64,000 bases of DNA from Adineta steineri. Taxonomy: Eukaryota; Rotifera; Eurotatoria; Adinetida; Adinetidae. The notes under the pieces were generated by a model. The model made no database searches, was not told where the DNA came from, and saw only the letters and a program-made list of their open reading frames with translations. The DNA is taken from NCBI GenBank assembly GCA_905250115.1, contig CAJNOI010000017.1:138685-202684 (forward strand), in the 5' to 3' direction. The translations under genes and the position numbers were made by a program. Positions 46,681-60,396 of this stretch are shown piece after piece (the stretch's first letter is position 1; the number at the start of each line of letters is the position of its first letter).

Positions 46681-48461
46681 TTAAGACTTTATACGACTGA
46701 CCATTACGCCGCAGCAGAGCAATATTGAGACAACAGCATATAAGATCCCCACTACTCCCATTACTGATGCAAAGCTTTTCACAAGTCCGTCACACCTGAA
46801 AGATGAAAAATTTGATACGTATATGTAGAAATTATAAATAAGATATAATTTGATCTTAGCCTATGATCTCATTCAGCTGATGAAATCTTGTATAATGATT
46901 TATAGGAAATGAGGGTGATAATGATCGCTTATTTTCGACATTCAGTCTATAGTAACTCTACAACGCTAGCGCGCATAAAAAATCGTGTATAGAACCCTGT
47001 TAGATTAGACAAAATGTTATGAGAAGCTTCACTTCTTATATGATTCTACAAATCTCACTAGAATCTATTTTAAAGATATTGCTAACTAAAAAGATTTCAT
47101 ACACTATTGTAAGTTAAACTTAAAACTTGATCATATACGATCGATATGGGTATATCTCGAGGAATTTAAAACGTTTCTAAACTGTGTAGTAATTCGAAAT
47201 TTATAGAATAGTTAATGTTTCTACATTAACCTGAAATCTGATTTAATTTTTGAAAAAAATCGTTTCCAGAGAAACAGCCTACCATGTCCCTGTTTTTATC
47301 AAAACATCGATTCTAACATGTTACAGGTATATTTTTCTAAGTGATGCTGTGATTTTCTTCATTGGATAATCTTTTATTTTATAACTATTTTTATGACGTC
47401 ATCCTTAAGAGCTTCAAAATAAAAACTCATATTTAACTGTAATTAACTGCAGATAACTGAATATTTAGCCATCGGTTTTAGTGGCATGGGCAGATGCTAG
47501 TCAACTTACAGATATTGAAAAATCGAATAAATAATCAGCACACAATATTCATTCTTTTCTCAAATATATGAGTTTTCTTTTCGATAGTTGCAGCGAGTAA
47601 ATTATCAACATATTCTGTCATCGCATTGTGTGCGTATGATACGCCTCGAACAAACGGACACAATCAATTACTTACTATAATAAACAGATATTCTTGTCTT
47701 GTTGCTGATAAGAAATAGTCCGCTATATGTTTTTATTTGGTACTTTCTTTATGTGACATCTTTATAAGTAAATTAGTTTCTTCTCAAGCATTCTTGTTTT
47801 AGCCGACAGACTTCGTCTATATTCTAAATCGATTATTATATGTCATAGATTTCAAGATCAGAGGTCGAACAGCTATAGATGAAATTAGTCGTTACTGCTG
47901 AAAATAGAAAATCTTAGTAGACTATTTAATTTCTACAAGCGACTTTTAAGTTTCCATCAGATTATTTCACAGTTTGTAAAGCCTTGATAAGATATATTTA
48001 CCCTAATGAATGATCCGATGAACTACCGTGCCATGCAAACCCCTATCAATCGAGACAAAATAAGCTTAATAGAAAATGAAGATTCATAATTTATGTAACT
48101 GTACCACACTGCTCCAGATTATGATCAAAATAGCGAGTAGGATGACCGGTATATGAAGTTTTGTTGCGTATCCTTTCTTGAAACATTTCACGGAAACTAT
48201 CTGAAAAACAAAAACCAGATCAAAATCTTTCAGAGCATAGCTTGACAAAGCTTATGAGTTACTTACCATATGAATTATGAAAATAAAACCAAACCCAATT
48301 CCAATACTGCCGAAGACGATCAACCAGATAGGTAGTCGGGGTTCCTCGGGACATTCATTTTTTCGACTTGCACCGATGATGAGTGCCGCAAAGAAAGTAA
48401 TATACAGTACAATAATGAAGAAAAGGGTCATACCCTTCCAGAATGTACCACAACAACTCAT
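46681..48461 (-). CDS. Four-transmembrane TMEM272-like protein
   Basis: Four exons read in frame: 48267-48461, 48105-48200, 48002-48042 and 46681-46795, giving 148 residues. Four hydrophobic segments are visible: MTLFFIIVLYITFFAALIIG, IWLIVFGSIGIGFGFIFII, IPVILLAILIIIWSSVGFA and VMGVVGILYAVVSILLCCG. The CPEEPRLPIWLIVFG block between TM1 and TM2, a Cys-Pro-Pro motif preceding a WLIV helix, resembles TMEM272-like proteins that are expanded in invertebrates; function is unknown. The last intron is 1.2 kb, long for this genome. Family assignment is moderate; the gene structure itself is well supported because all phases match. Confidence 0.7.
46796..48001. other. 1.2-kb last intron of the TMEM272-like gene
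   Basis: AT-rich intron with no coding tract, palindrome or mobile-element ends recognised by eye. Confidence 0.55.
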
Positions 48462-49964
48462 CCTACTTTGTCTAGCAGAACAAAAAATACGAGTTTACTA
48501 TCTGATGCAAAGAAATCAGTTATACTGAAAAACGGTTTGTGTGGTTGTCTAAAAAAAATGAAATGTAAAACATGATATAACTGTTGCTATCGATAATAAC
48601 ATCTATCTGACAAATCGTTTTGAGTCAACATCGTAAGTGCTTAATATTCTTTAGTTTTAAGCAGTAAAATTATACCAGCATAACTCTGGGGATGACAATT
48701 TAATCTTGAACATATATTGATAGTGTTAAAGTTGAAATAAACTGTTTTAATTGTGATTTTTAAGTTAAAATAACTTTTTTCAAGTTCTATATTTTTTCAT
48801 TTTATTGCAATTTGTAATCGTTTGTTACGAGCAGTCAAAGTAAATGTAAACAGTAGTGTTTTCATCTATAAAATTTTTAAGTTTGTTAGTGTTGGTTTAA
48901 CGTCCCTTCTCTACAGTTTGGAAAATCAACAGAAAACTATGTGGCACTCTAAAGCAGATTTTTCAAATTTAAAGTTATAAGCATCATATTTTAATTGTTA
49001 AATCGAAGATTAACATTTATCCCTCTGCTGTCTATAGGACTATGATCTCGCTGTAGCATTTTGATACCATGAACTATCAATATCACATTCAAGATTGTAT
49101 TTGCGATGGGATCATTACTAAGCTATTTGACATGGTCCAGATTATTGTTTTGGTTCAAATTTCTACTCTTATATTTCATCACCCCCTTCGTCTAGACATG
49201 ATTCACAAAAGCACAACAGACGATATCTATATCTGTCCGTAAGGAACTGTTAGAGATCTTCTCAAGATAACCATGTAATCGATAATGTTAAATGACGACC
49301 ATTATTTTCGAGCAAATTTTTCTAATAGTTTCGATTCTAGCAAAACTTCATTTCATTAGTCTCAGTTCTCATATTTTGATTGCCATCTGATTCGTACGGC
49401 TTGCTTTAATTTTTTATCCAAATGTAGAGAACATCATTTTTTTTAAAATCTCTATATAATGTTGTATCGATATCTTCTGCTTCTAATTTGTAAATTTATT
49501 TATGCCTCCCTCTATTGTCAGAAACTACAAAATTAAAAATCGTGCAACTCATTCACTAAAAAGTTCGAACAGATAAATTTTGTACTCGACATAACGCTGC
49601 TCTCCTTCTATTGAAAACATAAGTCTTAAGTAATTGAATTTTGTCTTAAACTAAATAATTAAGATTTTACTCTCTAGATACCGCATGAGAGAATGTTTTT
49701 AAATTAAATTTTTTCGTCTTCTTATTTTAACGAATATCTTACCAGATATATATTGTTGAGTTGAAGATATATGAAGCTGTCAATAACTCTGTATATCTAT
49801 AGGTGAGCCTGGTTTGTTCTTCTTTCGAAGAAAAACTGTTATCATTTTTTATCTCACTTTGCAAATAAATGTCTCCTTGTTAAAAACAAGGATTGATGAT
49901 TTCACCATTTTGAATCTCATAAAGTTTGAATAAAATGATACTTGGACATATATATATGGATGTC
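48462..49964. other. Intergenic region
   Basis: AT-rich spacer upstream of the TMEM272-like gene. No coding signal or repeat seen. Confidence 0.45.
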
Positions 49965-50077
49965 AAGATGCGAGGGTGTGGGTGGATGTAGATGTGAATG
50001 TGGGTGGGTGTGAATATTATATTCACATCGACGCATACCCATCTCAGCGTCATCGCCACAGACACAACCACACCGAA
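49965..50077. repeat. Telomere-like palindromic element 8 (long)
   Basis: A left arm of GAGGGTGTGGGTGGATGTAG and GTGAATGTGGGTGGGTGTGA surrounds a short AT core (GAATATTATATTC). The right arm (ATTCACATCGACGCATACCC ... ACAACCACACC) pairs imperfectly with the left. At about 113 bp it is the longest member. Confidence 0.7.
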
Positions 50078-50215
50078 ATCTGCGAAAAAATGAAAACGCG
50101 TAATCTATTACCTTGTCAAAAGGTTTTATATAATCATCGCGTACTTGAGTTTTTTTTCAACTATTCTGTTTCAGCTTTCATTCTTATGTATAGAATCACG
50201 AATTTGATGGGTTCT

Positions 50216-50293
50216 ATAGGGTATGGATGTGCATAAGGGTGTGAGTATCCTTCTTATCCGTCAGCAGCCACACACACATATACACGTACCCTC
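50216..50293. repeat. Telomere-like palindromic element 9
   Basis: TAGGGTATGGATGTG and AAGGGTGTGAGT on the left, CACACACATATACACGTACC and CTCAAAG on the right, 78 bp overall. A perfect repeat is not present; arms are diverged. Confidence 0.6.
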
Positions 50294-50914
50294 AAAGTAT
50301 CATCGAGCAAATCTTAGTAAGAGTATTTATTTATGGATCATTAAACTCAAACTATTTTGTTTTTCATCGCTTTATTCACAAAAATTCTTTTCATATTCAA
50401 TTATTAAAAATTCGACTGTGACGTGGCAACCTTTAAAATAATCGATTAGAATGACATCTCTTTAGAAATGTTCCATGTAAAATGGTTATAATATCTTAAT
50501 TGCACCAAATAGATAAAACAGTTTGATTTTTATAGAATTGATTGTTACCCAATCGAGCAATTTTTCTTGATAGATAACAAAAAAATCAAATTACTTTCGT
50601 TTTCTACTATAAAAAAGTTATTATTTATTGAGAAATATTCTTCATCTCAATATAAATAGTATATTCATACAAAAAATTAATCTATATTTTATTCTTTTCG
50701 TTCTCTCGCCTTTGTGCTCTTATATACATAATACATGAGGTTGTGTGATATAAACTCAAATGAATAATGAACTAGTGAAGAAAACATTATATACCGATGA
50801 TAGTGGTAACACTATCCCACCTCTTCGACATTGCAATTACAATAAAATAAATAGTAGAACAAGCACACAATAATTTATATATCTTATTGTTTATTACAAT
50901 GTTTCTTTAATTTT

Positions 50915-50998
50915 ATCTTGAGGGTGTGGGTGTGGGTAAGGATATGAGTATTACATATACTTGTCCTTACCACTCATACCCATACTCACCCTTAAGAT
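50915..50998. repeat. Telomere-like palindromic element 10 (best defined ends)
   Basis: ATCTTGAGGGTGTGGGTGTG at the left end and ACTCACCCTTAAGAT at the right end form an inverted repeat of 84 bp total. The inner parts also pair (GGTAAGGATA with TTGTCCTTACC). The ATCTTGAGGG end matches CCCTCAAGAT of element 11. Confidence 0.82.
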
Positions 50999-52400
50999 GG
51001 TTAAATGGCGAGAAACGACATTGGTTCATGGCCATCTCGTCCACGAATTTAGCCGTCTTTTTGTCGTTTCATGCCTACAACAGCGCCGGAAACGGTGTTC
51101 AGAATTATCGACTTGGGCGTTGTACCTCGAGAATGTTAATGAAAAAATTGCTATTAGTTTCATCTAAAGGCTTACGTGAACAACAATGGATATTTCCTAG
51201 TGATACATTGGCTGGACTTCAAGAGAATAAAGATACGTATATGATTCTGGTGCCAACGATCGTCGCACTTGAACAATATTGGAAGAAACTGCCAATGGGA
51301 CCATTAACTCGGCAACAGATGCAATACATCAACATGAAATTCAAAGAAAATGCAGTTCAAGCTCTTAAAGCTATTTAGAATGATGTTTTATTTGATGACC
51401 AATCGCAACATTCCAACTATTTGATGAAATAGGACGAGATTTATTTACTGATCATTTAGATGGTTACGAAGTAAAGTTAAATTTTTTATTTTATCAAATG
51501 CTTTATTTATTTTAATATGCTGAAAATCCTTCATTAACATCAATTAATTTGAAAGAAAACCAATCTATTTCATTGACTGTTCTAAACGAATATGCATCAG
51601 CGAAATTTTCAATTATTTAACAAGATTTGGAAAGACGACAAGAAGATGACACAGAAGTCATTGAAGCAGTTTCTGCACTATATTTTTTTAAATTTTCTTT
51701 GTATTAAATAATTGATTTTAATGAATATAGCTGCTATCATTAGTTGAATCATTAGAGAACAACATGCTCAAATTGGTATCCATAGCGTTAGTTTATCCAC
51801 AATTAAAGATATGAATCAAGAAGAAATGTTTTATTTCACTTCAAATAGATCAAAAGTTGCTTGGTCAGAAACGAAAGAAGTTCTTATTCGACTTTGTATC
51901 GCTCATGCTCATGAAGCTATGAGAGTTTCTATTTTAAATGTAAAGTTTATTTTGTTGTTTTGTGTGATATCGTAGAGATTAGAAGATGGAGAATTTGAAA
52001 AAACAGATACTTATGTTGCACATATAACTTGTTCAGAAAATCCACCATCTTATAGTTAATGGCTACGTCAAAGTAAGAATTGAATTTATGATTTGTTTAA
52101 ATAAATAATTTTAATTTTAGACGTCTATTATTTATAACTGATACATTCTTTCGAGGATTATATGAAATTGATTGGCAAGTTAAATATAAAGATTTAAAAG
52201 AAGGACCGGTTCTAAAACCAAATTTAAATCAAATACAAATTCTTACAAATGTAATTTCATAAAAAACGAAGTAAACTTATTTAATTTTTTTGTATTTTTA
52301 AGGAAGCAAAAGCCACTGGAACATTTAAATCAATATGTTCTTATGATAAAATGGTCAAATATCGAAATATATCTGAAGCTCGAGTAAAATAATTTATTTT
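50999..52400 (+). pseudogene. Decayed coding tracts of unidentified origin
   Basis: From right after element 10 an open stretch ends with a plausible protein-coding segment (51160-51378: IFPSDTLAGLQENKDTYMIL, ALEQYWKKLPMGPLTRQQMQ). From about 51420 a second, exon-intron-like series can be read: EIGRDLFTDHLDGYE, LKENQSISLTVLNEYASAKF, REQHAQIGIHSVSLSTIKDM, KVAWSETKEVLIRLCIAHAH, EKTDTYVAHITCSENPPSYS and RLLFITDTFFRGLYEIDWQV. It is interrupted by TAA/TAG stops (for example at 51618, and in SYS-stop-WLR near 52060) and at least one missing acceptor. The segments do not match a family that I know. This appears to be one or two dead genes, possibly transposon-derived. Confidence 0.55.
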
Positions 52401-53053
52401 CTTTATTTGTTCAGACTTTTTTCTTTTTTTTTAGTACATTGTTGATAAAATAACTAAGAACATGTGTACAGTCGGTCTTGAAATACTTTAGTATTTTGTT
52501 ACATTTGTCTGATATTGAAAAGTTGATTTATTAGGATTTATATATTTATGTTAACGTAGATTTCTCTTTTTGTTAGTTTTATTTATTTATATGAATAAAC
52601 AACAAACAGACGATAAAATGAAATGGTTTCAGTCATAAAAAAATGACAAACTCTAATTATTCTTTTGATAATGAAAAATAAGAGCAAGGATCATCATTCT
52701 ATGAATCATCGACAATTAAGATCTTCGATATTTTTGGTATTTAATGTGTAGCTTGATTTAAAAGAAACTCTGATAAAATATTGATTATATGAATGGCATA
52801 GTATTTCACAACGTTCATTCAATGATCTTTTTACTTATCGTTGAATTCATAATCTTCGAACGGCTACGTAATAAATAAGTCTATTGATAGAAAACTAGAT
52901 CGAAATCGTTTTCATATAAATAATGTAGTTTTTTCATCATATGAAAAATCAATAGTACTTGAATAAAAATGTAAAATGATTTGATATTAACGTCAAGTAT
53001 CTTATTTAACAAGATTATATTTATTAATAAATATACCATGAGAAAAATTTAAT

Positions 53054-53109
53054 AGTGGGTGTGGGTATATCTTGTTTATTGCACCCACACCCACACATAC
53101 CCTCAAGAT
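53054..53109. repeat. Telomere-like palindromic element 11
   Basis: AGTGGGTGTGGGTATATC on the left and GCACCCACACCCACACATAC plus CCTCAAGATG on the right. AATTTAA occurs on both sides (53047-53053 and 53111-53117), which might be a target duplication or chance in AT-rich DNA. The element is fused to the MULE-type coding tail. Confidence 0.75.
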
Positions 53110-53344
53110 GAATTTAAAGATATTGAATTTTCAATATGGAAGATAAGTTTACCAAACAATGCACTAGAATGGAAAAATGGGACTTGTAATTGTCCAAGTT
53201 TCTTCAAAGAATATATTTGCAAACATACAGTTGGCATGGCAATTAGAATGAAATTCTGTAAACTGCCACCAGCAGCAAAGGATATACCACTGGGAGAAAG
53301 ATGACGACCAAAAAAAGCAATGAAAACTTTATTGATACAATAAC
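53110..53344 (+). pseudogene. C-terminal SWIM-domain remnant of a MULE-like transposase
   Basis: Reads FSIWKISLPNNALEWKNGTC then NCPSFFKEYICKHTVGMA, a SWIM zinc finger (C-x-C ... C-x-H) as found near the C-terminus of Mutator-like transposases. It continues AKDIPLGER, a stop (TGA, one transition from CGA Arg), then RPKKAMKTLLIQ and a final stop: the AT-hook-like basic end of such proteins. The DDE catalytic part is absent because the open frame begins at palindrome 11. It is therefore a 5'-truncated, stop-containing fragment. Confidence 0.75.
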
Positions 53345-54027
53345 TGCAATTAAATTCTTCACTTAGTTATTCATCAATCTTTACTGAGCAAAATTCATAT
53401 AGTTACTTATCATTTTCTAATAATTTATATAGAGAATTACATTTTTTTACTTAGATTCCAAATAAAATACTGAGCAAAAAAACATTGTTTACTTCGAATT
53501 TACTTGAATAAATTACTTTAAAAAAATTGAATTTTTTACTTGGTATTTATTTAAAATTACTTAGCAGATAAATAGTACCCTTTTTTAAACTTTTTACTAT
53601 CTATGAAAATCCTATTGCTAATAATAACGATCAACATTCTTCTAATAAATCAAATATGATGACAAATATTTTGACTTGAAACTCTTTTCATTATTTATTC
53701 AATTGAAACAATTGCATTTCATGTTCATATTTTGTGTTGAAAATAGGATACATTACAAATCAGATTAAAGAGATTATATAAAAGTATGTGAAGTATAAGT
53801 AATAATTTTTTATGACAAGATAATAATAAAAGACTAATCAATAGTTTAGATTTAATTTTTGGTATTTTTTGAATATTAGGTTTAATCGATTTATCTATAA
53901 AGTTAGATATAATTGGATTCAAAGACAATTTTATATATTAGAAAAAAACGATAATTAGTAAAAAATACTTGTATGACTGTAGATGTAAAAATATTTATCT
54001 GTTATTAATGAAATAGTTGAAGAATAA
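53345..54027. other. Intergenic region
   Basis: Very AT-rich spacer of about 0.7 kb downstream of the ABCB gene and of the MULE remnant. No gene recognised. Confidence 0.5.
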
Positions 54028-57000
54028 TTATTGTACGTTGGTTTGAGCATTTAACATTTTATAGTAAATTCCACGTTTTTGTATTAGCTCTGTATGAGTA
54101 CCACTTTCTACTATACGACCCATTTCAAGTACACGTATTAAATCACATGAACGTATTGTTGATAGACGATGTGCAATAATAATTAATGTTCGATTTGGAT
54201 CTTCTATTTGAGCTTGATCAAGAGTTTCTTGTATTATCTGCAAATTAAAAATGTTAATTATATATAGAAAAGAAAAATAAATTTACTTGTTCATTGTATG
54301 GATCCATAGCACTTGTAGCTTCATCTAATAATAATATTTTAGGTCGACGAATAAGAACTCGAGCAATAGCAATACGTTGTTTTTCACCACCTGATAAAAA
54401 ACTACCTTTTACTCCAACTTTTGTTTCATAACCCTATATGACAATATAAAATTATATTATTAAATAATCAAAATATGAATCTAACTAGAGGTAATTGTTG
54501 AATAAATTCATGAATATTAGCTTTAGTTGCAGCAAGAATAATTTCATCAATTGGTATATTTTCGAATCCATATGATATATTTTCAGCAATTGTTAAATCA
54601 AATAAAACTGGTTCTTGACTAACAACACCCAAGCGAGAACGAAGCCATTGAAGATTTAGTTGTCGAATATCAACACCATCAAGAATCTTATTTATATTAG
54701 AATATGTTTTTATATAAGTATTTGAATTATAGATATAGAAAAGAGATACTTACCAATTGTCCATGTGTAACATTATAAAATCGTTCTAATAATTGAACGA
54801 TTGTTGATTTTCCACATCCAGATGCACCTAAATCGATTATAGTATTATATGAATGATAAACAAGAAAATTTAATTTATTTTGCACATACCAACAAGAGCT
54901 ATCCGTTGACCTGATTTAATCGACAATTGAAGTTTATTAAGAACAAGAACTGATGGACGAGCTGGATACATAAATTTCACTTGATTAAATTCTGTTTCTC
55001 CACTAAAGTTAGTCTAAACAGTTCAAGATTAAAATAAATAGAATTGCGAGACAATAGTTTTTTTGTTTTTTCTTTTACTAATTCTTGTCCTTTGTTTGAT
55101 TCATTATCGATAGTTGGTATTCGATCAAATAGATCAAAAAATGCGTGAGCAGCAGCAAATGATGCACCCATACGTGGTGCTCTGAAATGAAAATAATAAA
55201 AACAAAACATAAATTATATATCTTACAACATTCCAACAACTTTTAGTAATTCTAGTGCGAACATTCCAAAAGCAGAAATCCTATAAAAATAAAATGAATG
55301 ATAAAAGTTAATTTATAGATTATTGAAACTATTGTTTTAATTACATAACAACATCGCTCATGTCTAGTTCATTTTTTTCAACAAGAATCAAAGCACGCCA
55401 ATACAAAGGTCCCAAAGTCAATGGACTCATCGACCAGTACAATCCACATACCATTGCAAACAGTGCTTCAGATCTCCAAAACATTCTAAACAAAAGATAA
55501 TTTATTGAAGATTGAAGTGAATATCTGTAAAAAAAAAAGAGAGTTATATTCGATTTTATCGGTCCATTATCGATATAGAAGAATATATTTTTGACAAAGT
55601 TATTCAAAATTTTCAAAACAATTCGGGCTTTTTTATTACTTTCGATATATTTAGATCTCAATTTAGATCTGCTATAACAGGAAAATAAACTAACTACAAT
55701 CAAAGGAACTATCTGATCAAATTTCGACCTTACTATTGTTTTCACAATTAATTTTTACGATTTTTCATTACTACGAAAAAAAAGCTCTTTATCAAATATA
55801 TATATATGCATAATATTCATAAGACTAACATTAATATTTGATCAATCATATTTGAATATTGTCGTAAAACTTCATTTTCCATTGATAACTGTTTAACTGT
55901 ACGCATATTAGTAATAACTTCAACAGCAAGCTAAACAAGACAGAACATAGAATGAATATTTAATAATCCCTGGATCAAATTATGTATAATAACAAGATGA
56001 TTTTACCGTACTAGCTTGAGAGTAAATGAGATCAGACTGTGTTTTTAACCATGAACTTAGTCGTATATCTATAATAACGCCAATCAGTATGATAACAAAA
56101 GCAATAGCTATGATTATTGTTAATTCCCAGTTGTAAAAAAAGCCAAATAAGCAGCCAAAAACAGATAACGATAAAGTTTCACAAATAACACCTAATCTTG
56201 TACCAGCCATGTCTTCAATGGCAGCTGCATTAGAAGAGAGTTGATTACATATTGCACCAGAACTGTTTTCAGGTCGATCAAAATAAGCGACTTCTTGACG
56301 AAGAAAACATGCGAAAGCTTTCGAACGAATGCGACTAACTAATTTCGCTCCTGCGATTCCAAAAGTCACATACTATAAACAAATATGAAATAAATCATTG
56401 ATATAGTTTAGTAATTATGTTATTACTTGAAAAAAATGAAGAATCATAAAAAGAGCACCGATAAGAATAAATAAACTACTTGTAACTAATACACGACGAT
56501 GTATATCAGTATATTTACAATCATTGAATTCCTAAAATAAAAGAAACATTCAACAGAAAAAGACACATCTTTTATTTTTTCTTAGAATATTCATATGAAT
56601 AAAAGTATTTACATTGATTATTTTTGCGAATAGAATCGAGAATACTGGTCCACGTAATCCACCAAATAAGCATGCTAAACAACCAATTAAGATAAACATC
56701 CATTCAGGACTATTCATCTTCATAAGTCTAACAAAGATAGATTTTCTTCTTGTTGATATTGAACTTTTCTAAACAATTTATTTTATTAATAATAATAATT
56801 TCTTTCAAATTATTAGATATTTATTTATTTTTACTTGATTTATATCAATTGTTTCGTTTTCACTCAATAGACGAACACGTTCCACTATTACAAAAATCAA
56901 TATAAAATAAAATCAAGTTTATAAAATATAATAATAATAACATACATAGTTGTTCTTCATCCTCAGCTACTGCTTTTGCCATATTCATTAAGCCATCTTG

Positions 57001-60000
57001 TGTGCCAATCGTTTTTTCAGATTGTTGCATTTTGATCATTGTTTGATATTTTCCTCCTTCTTTCGCTAATAATGTTTCATGTGTACCTTCTTCAATTACA
57101 CTTCCTTTATCTAATACATAAATATAATCAGCATTTTGAATTGTAGTCAAACGATGAGCAATAACTATAGTTGTACGATCTACATATATCTATGATAATA
57201 ATATAATCCATAATAGTTAAATGATTGTTACTTTTGCATGCTCGATCAAGTGCTTCTTGAACAATTTTTTCACTAACATTATCAAGTGCACTTGTTGCTT
57301 CATCTAACAAAAGAATACTGGGTTGTTTAACAAGTGCACGAGCTAATGCAATACGTTGTTTTTCACCACCACTCAGTTGTATACCACGTTCACCAACAAG
57401 TGTCTCATATTTCTGCAAACAAAAATATTAATAGAAATATAGATAAATATTTAAGAACAAACATCTGGTAATTTCATAATGAATTTATGTGCATTAGCTT
57501 GTTCTGCTGCTTGTTCAATTTCTGTACGTGTTGCATTCAATTTACCAAAACGAATATTTTCATAAATACTTATTCCAAATAGAATCTATTTTAATATAAA
57601 AATTCGACAGAGACTAAAAAAGAAAATGAAAGAAACCTACAGGTTCTTGACTAACAACTCCAATATTTTGACGCAATTGTTTGATTTTATAATCTGAAAT
57701 TGATTGACCATCAATTATGAGTCTACCTGAGGAAGGTTCATAATAGCGAAGAAGAAGTGATAAACATGTACTTTTTCCTATCACAATAAATTTCAGTATT
57801 AAAATATTATGTTTGTTTAAAAAAAAAAAAGATTTACCACAACCACTTGAACCTACAAGAGCAGTTGTTTGATTAGCACGAGCAATCAATTTAAGATTGT
57901 TCAAAGCTGTTGCATTTTCTCTCGATGGATAACTAAAACTAACATTGTCAAATTCAATATCACCATTAATATTAGAAATAAATCTGTCATTAGATATGTT
58001 CTCTTGTAATATTTCTCTTTCATTGATATTTTCATCATGTACCTATATCATAAAAAATATTCTTACCAAGGTTTGATGTCTAGTATGCATTCGATTTTAC
58101 CTCATCAATAAGTCGAAATACGGATACAGCTGCACCTTGAGCTTCCGAAATTGATTGGAAGAAAGGTCCAATATTATTAAGATAACCTAAAGCTTGTGCA
58201 AACATATTTACAATCTAAACAAAAGTTCTCTTTTCAGTTAGTCTCTTGCACAGGGATGCTATAGCTCACTTACAACAAGAATCTCACTAATGGTTAGTGT
58301 ACGATGATTTCCATAAGACATAAGAATAGAACCAAAAGTGAAACCAATTGAATAAACTAGAAAGTTTATAAAAATTAACCAACCAAAAAAAGCGCCAAAT
58401 GCAATATCTTTGCGAACAGTACACCATTCATTTAGTTTTAATTCTTTATCATATCTAGATGAAGATAAATAATAGAGTAATCTATAATTTTTTATTTATT
58501 TACTGTTTTTGTTGCGATTTACTTCCATTGAATGAAAGAACAGTTCTTAATGAACTAAATACTTCTTGAGCGATTTGTCCAGCTTTTGAATATGTACTTA
58601 ATTGCGCTTCAGTTTCTTTAGTGATGAGCTGTAATTATTGATAAAGATTTTAGTGAATAAAATAATAATTTCTACCCTAGCAAACATCAATGAACAAACA
58701 ACAACAATTGGAATTGTACAAGACATAATTAAAGACAATTTCCAATTGATAATAAAAGATATGATTATACTGAAAGTCATGATTAGAATAAGTTCAATTA
58801 CTATTAAGAATTCAAAACCTATCCCGTTTTTGATCTTTTCAATATTACTGTAAAGAAAGTCGATCATATATAATTGTTTGCTATAAAGTTATTATATTTG
58901 CTTACATAAAAAGCTTCGTATTGTATTGAGTAGTTTGATTCGTATCCAAATATGTCATGTTCTAAGAAAGATGAAAGAGAAATAGCAAATTATTTAATCT
59001 TAAATCCTAATTTAACAAGTGTACAAATGTATTGAAAATAATCAATTCATTATTATCATATTCTTTAATGTTATTTTCTAATTAATTAATTAAAACTATT
59101 TCTAAATTGTACCGATAAGAAAATTCTTTATTTTTGTTACGGTAAAATTACCTTCGACATGATGTTTGATATTGCTTCGTATTATCATCGTTGTCTCTTA
59201 TATGTTTTATATCGATTATTTTCGTAATTTAATTGATATGAATGATCTACTTTACTTTATTTTATGTTTGACACGAAGCAAGAGAAATAAATCGAATAAA
59301 CTGTAATTGAACTAATTTCATCGTTGATAATCACTTATATCTGCACTAAATTTAAGTCATTTAGTAGAAATTTGATACTATTCAATTTTGACTTATGATC
59401 ACGAATTATTAAGTTTTTTTATGGATATAAAAAAATATTTTTACTTACACGTTGAATAAGTGATTGAAAGAGTAAAATACTCATACGAGATGTTTGTCGT
59501 TTCGCAGCAACTGTCCAACACATATATTGAAGACAACCACATAGAAATACAAGAATACCAACACCTACATTGACACGGGGAAACAACAAATCGTTTGCTT
59601 TTTTTTGAACTTTAAATCATCATATTCAATAGACTTACCGAAGAACAAATAAACTAAATGCATAACGTTTTCTCGAAATAAAGGTGTTGACGAAGCTAAT
59701 GTGGATGAAATAGTTTTATTATCATAATGGCATAGTCTAAAAAGAAAAAATTTAAGAATATTTAAAAATAGATTTTTTTAGTAAATTACTTATGTAATCG
59801 ATCATAATTTAATGGATTAAGATCAATACCAAAAGGACATACACTATTATTGATAATAGTAGATACTGAATTTTCATATTGATTATGACAATCAACAGCA
59901 AATGATGTAGTGGCAAATAATCCCGTGATTCGACCAAAAGAATTACATTTGCGAGAATACAAACTACATCCCCCAACATGAAACACACAGCAATAATTAT

Positions 60001-60396
60001 AAGAAAAATATCAATACAATCAGCAAATCGAAACTACGATTAAATGAAATGAATTAATTCATATATATATATTTTAAAAAGAAAAACAACATGCTTTCAA
60101 CTTAGTACTTTCTCCTATGATATTTTATGTTTGAATATACTTACCAATTGAAAAATACCGACTGGAATATCTTTAGTAGTATGATTGATCTCATCATCTA
60201 ACTTTTTATTCCTCGCATCAGTCTTTTGCTGTTTGAAATATTGACGCCACTCAGAAAAACTATAAATAATGATGAGTTATTATGTGTTTATCAATATTAT
60301 ATTTTTTTAAAAATGATACCTTTTGTTTTCACTGACACTGTCATTGTCATCAAGTAATTTGTCATGTTTCTTTAATAATGGCTCTTTATCACTCAT
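54028..60396 (-). CDS. ABCB1-like: P-glycoprotein-type ABC transporter (ABCB full transporter), one frameshift
   Basis: Many exons with short introns; start at ATG 60396 ([13 protein letters not shown]). The layout is TMD1-NBD1-TMD2-NBD2. NBD1 (57100-57960): Walker A GSSGCGKS (interrupted by an intron), Q-loop VVSQEPV, signature [15 protein letters not shown], Walker [13 protein letters not shown] and H-loop ([13 protein letters not shown] region). NBD2 (54028-55000): [46 protein letters not shown] and [13 protein letters not shown]. Both ATP sites look intact. The product exports hydrophobic compounds at the plasma membrane using ATP. In the TM1 exon the frame is lost at A4 59936-59939: one more base would join LANVI to LFGRITGLF. 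All other exon joins that I checked keep frame. Confidence 0.9.
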
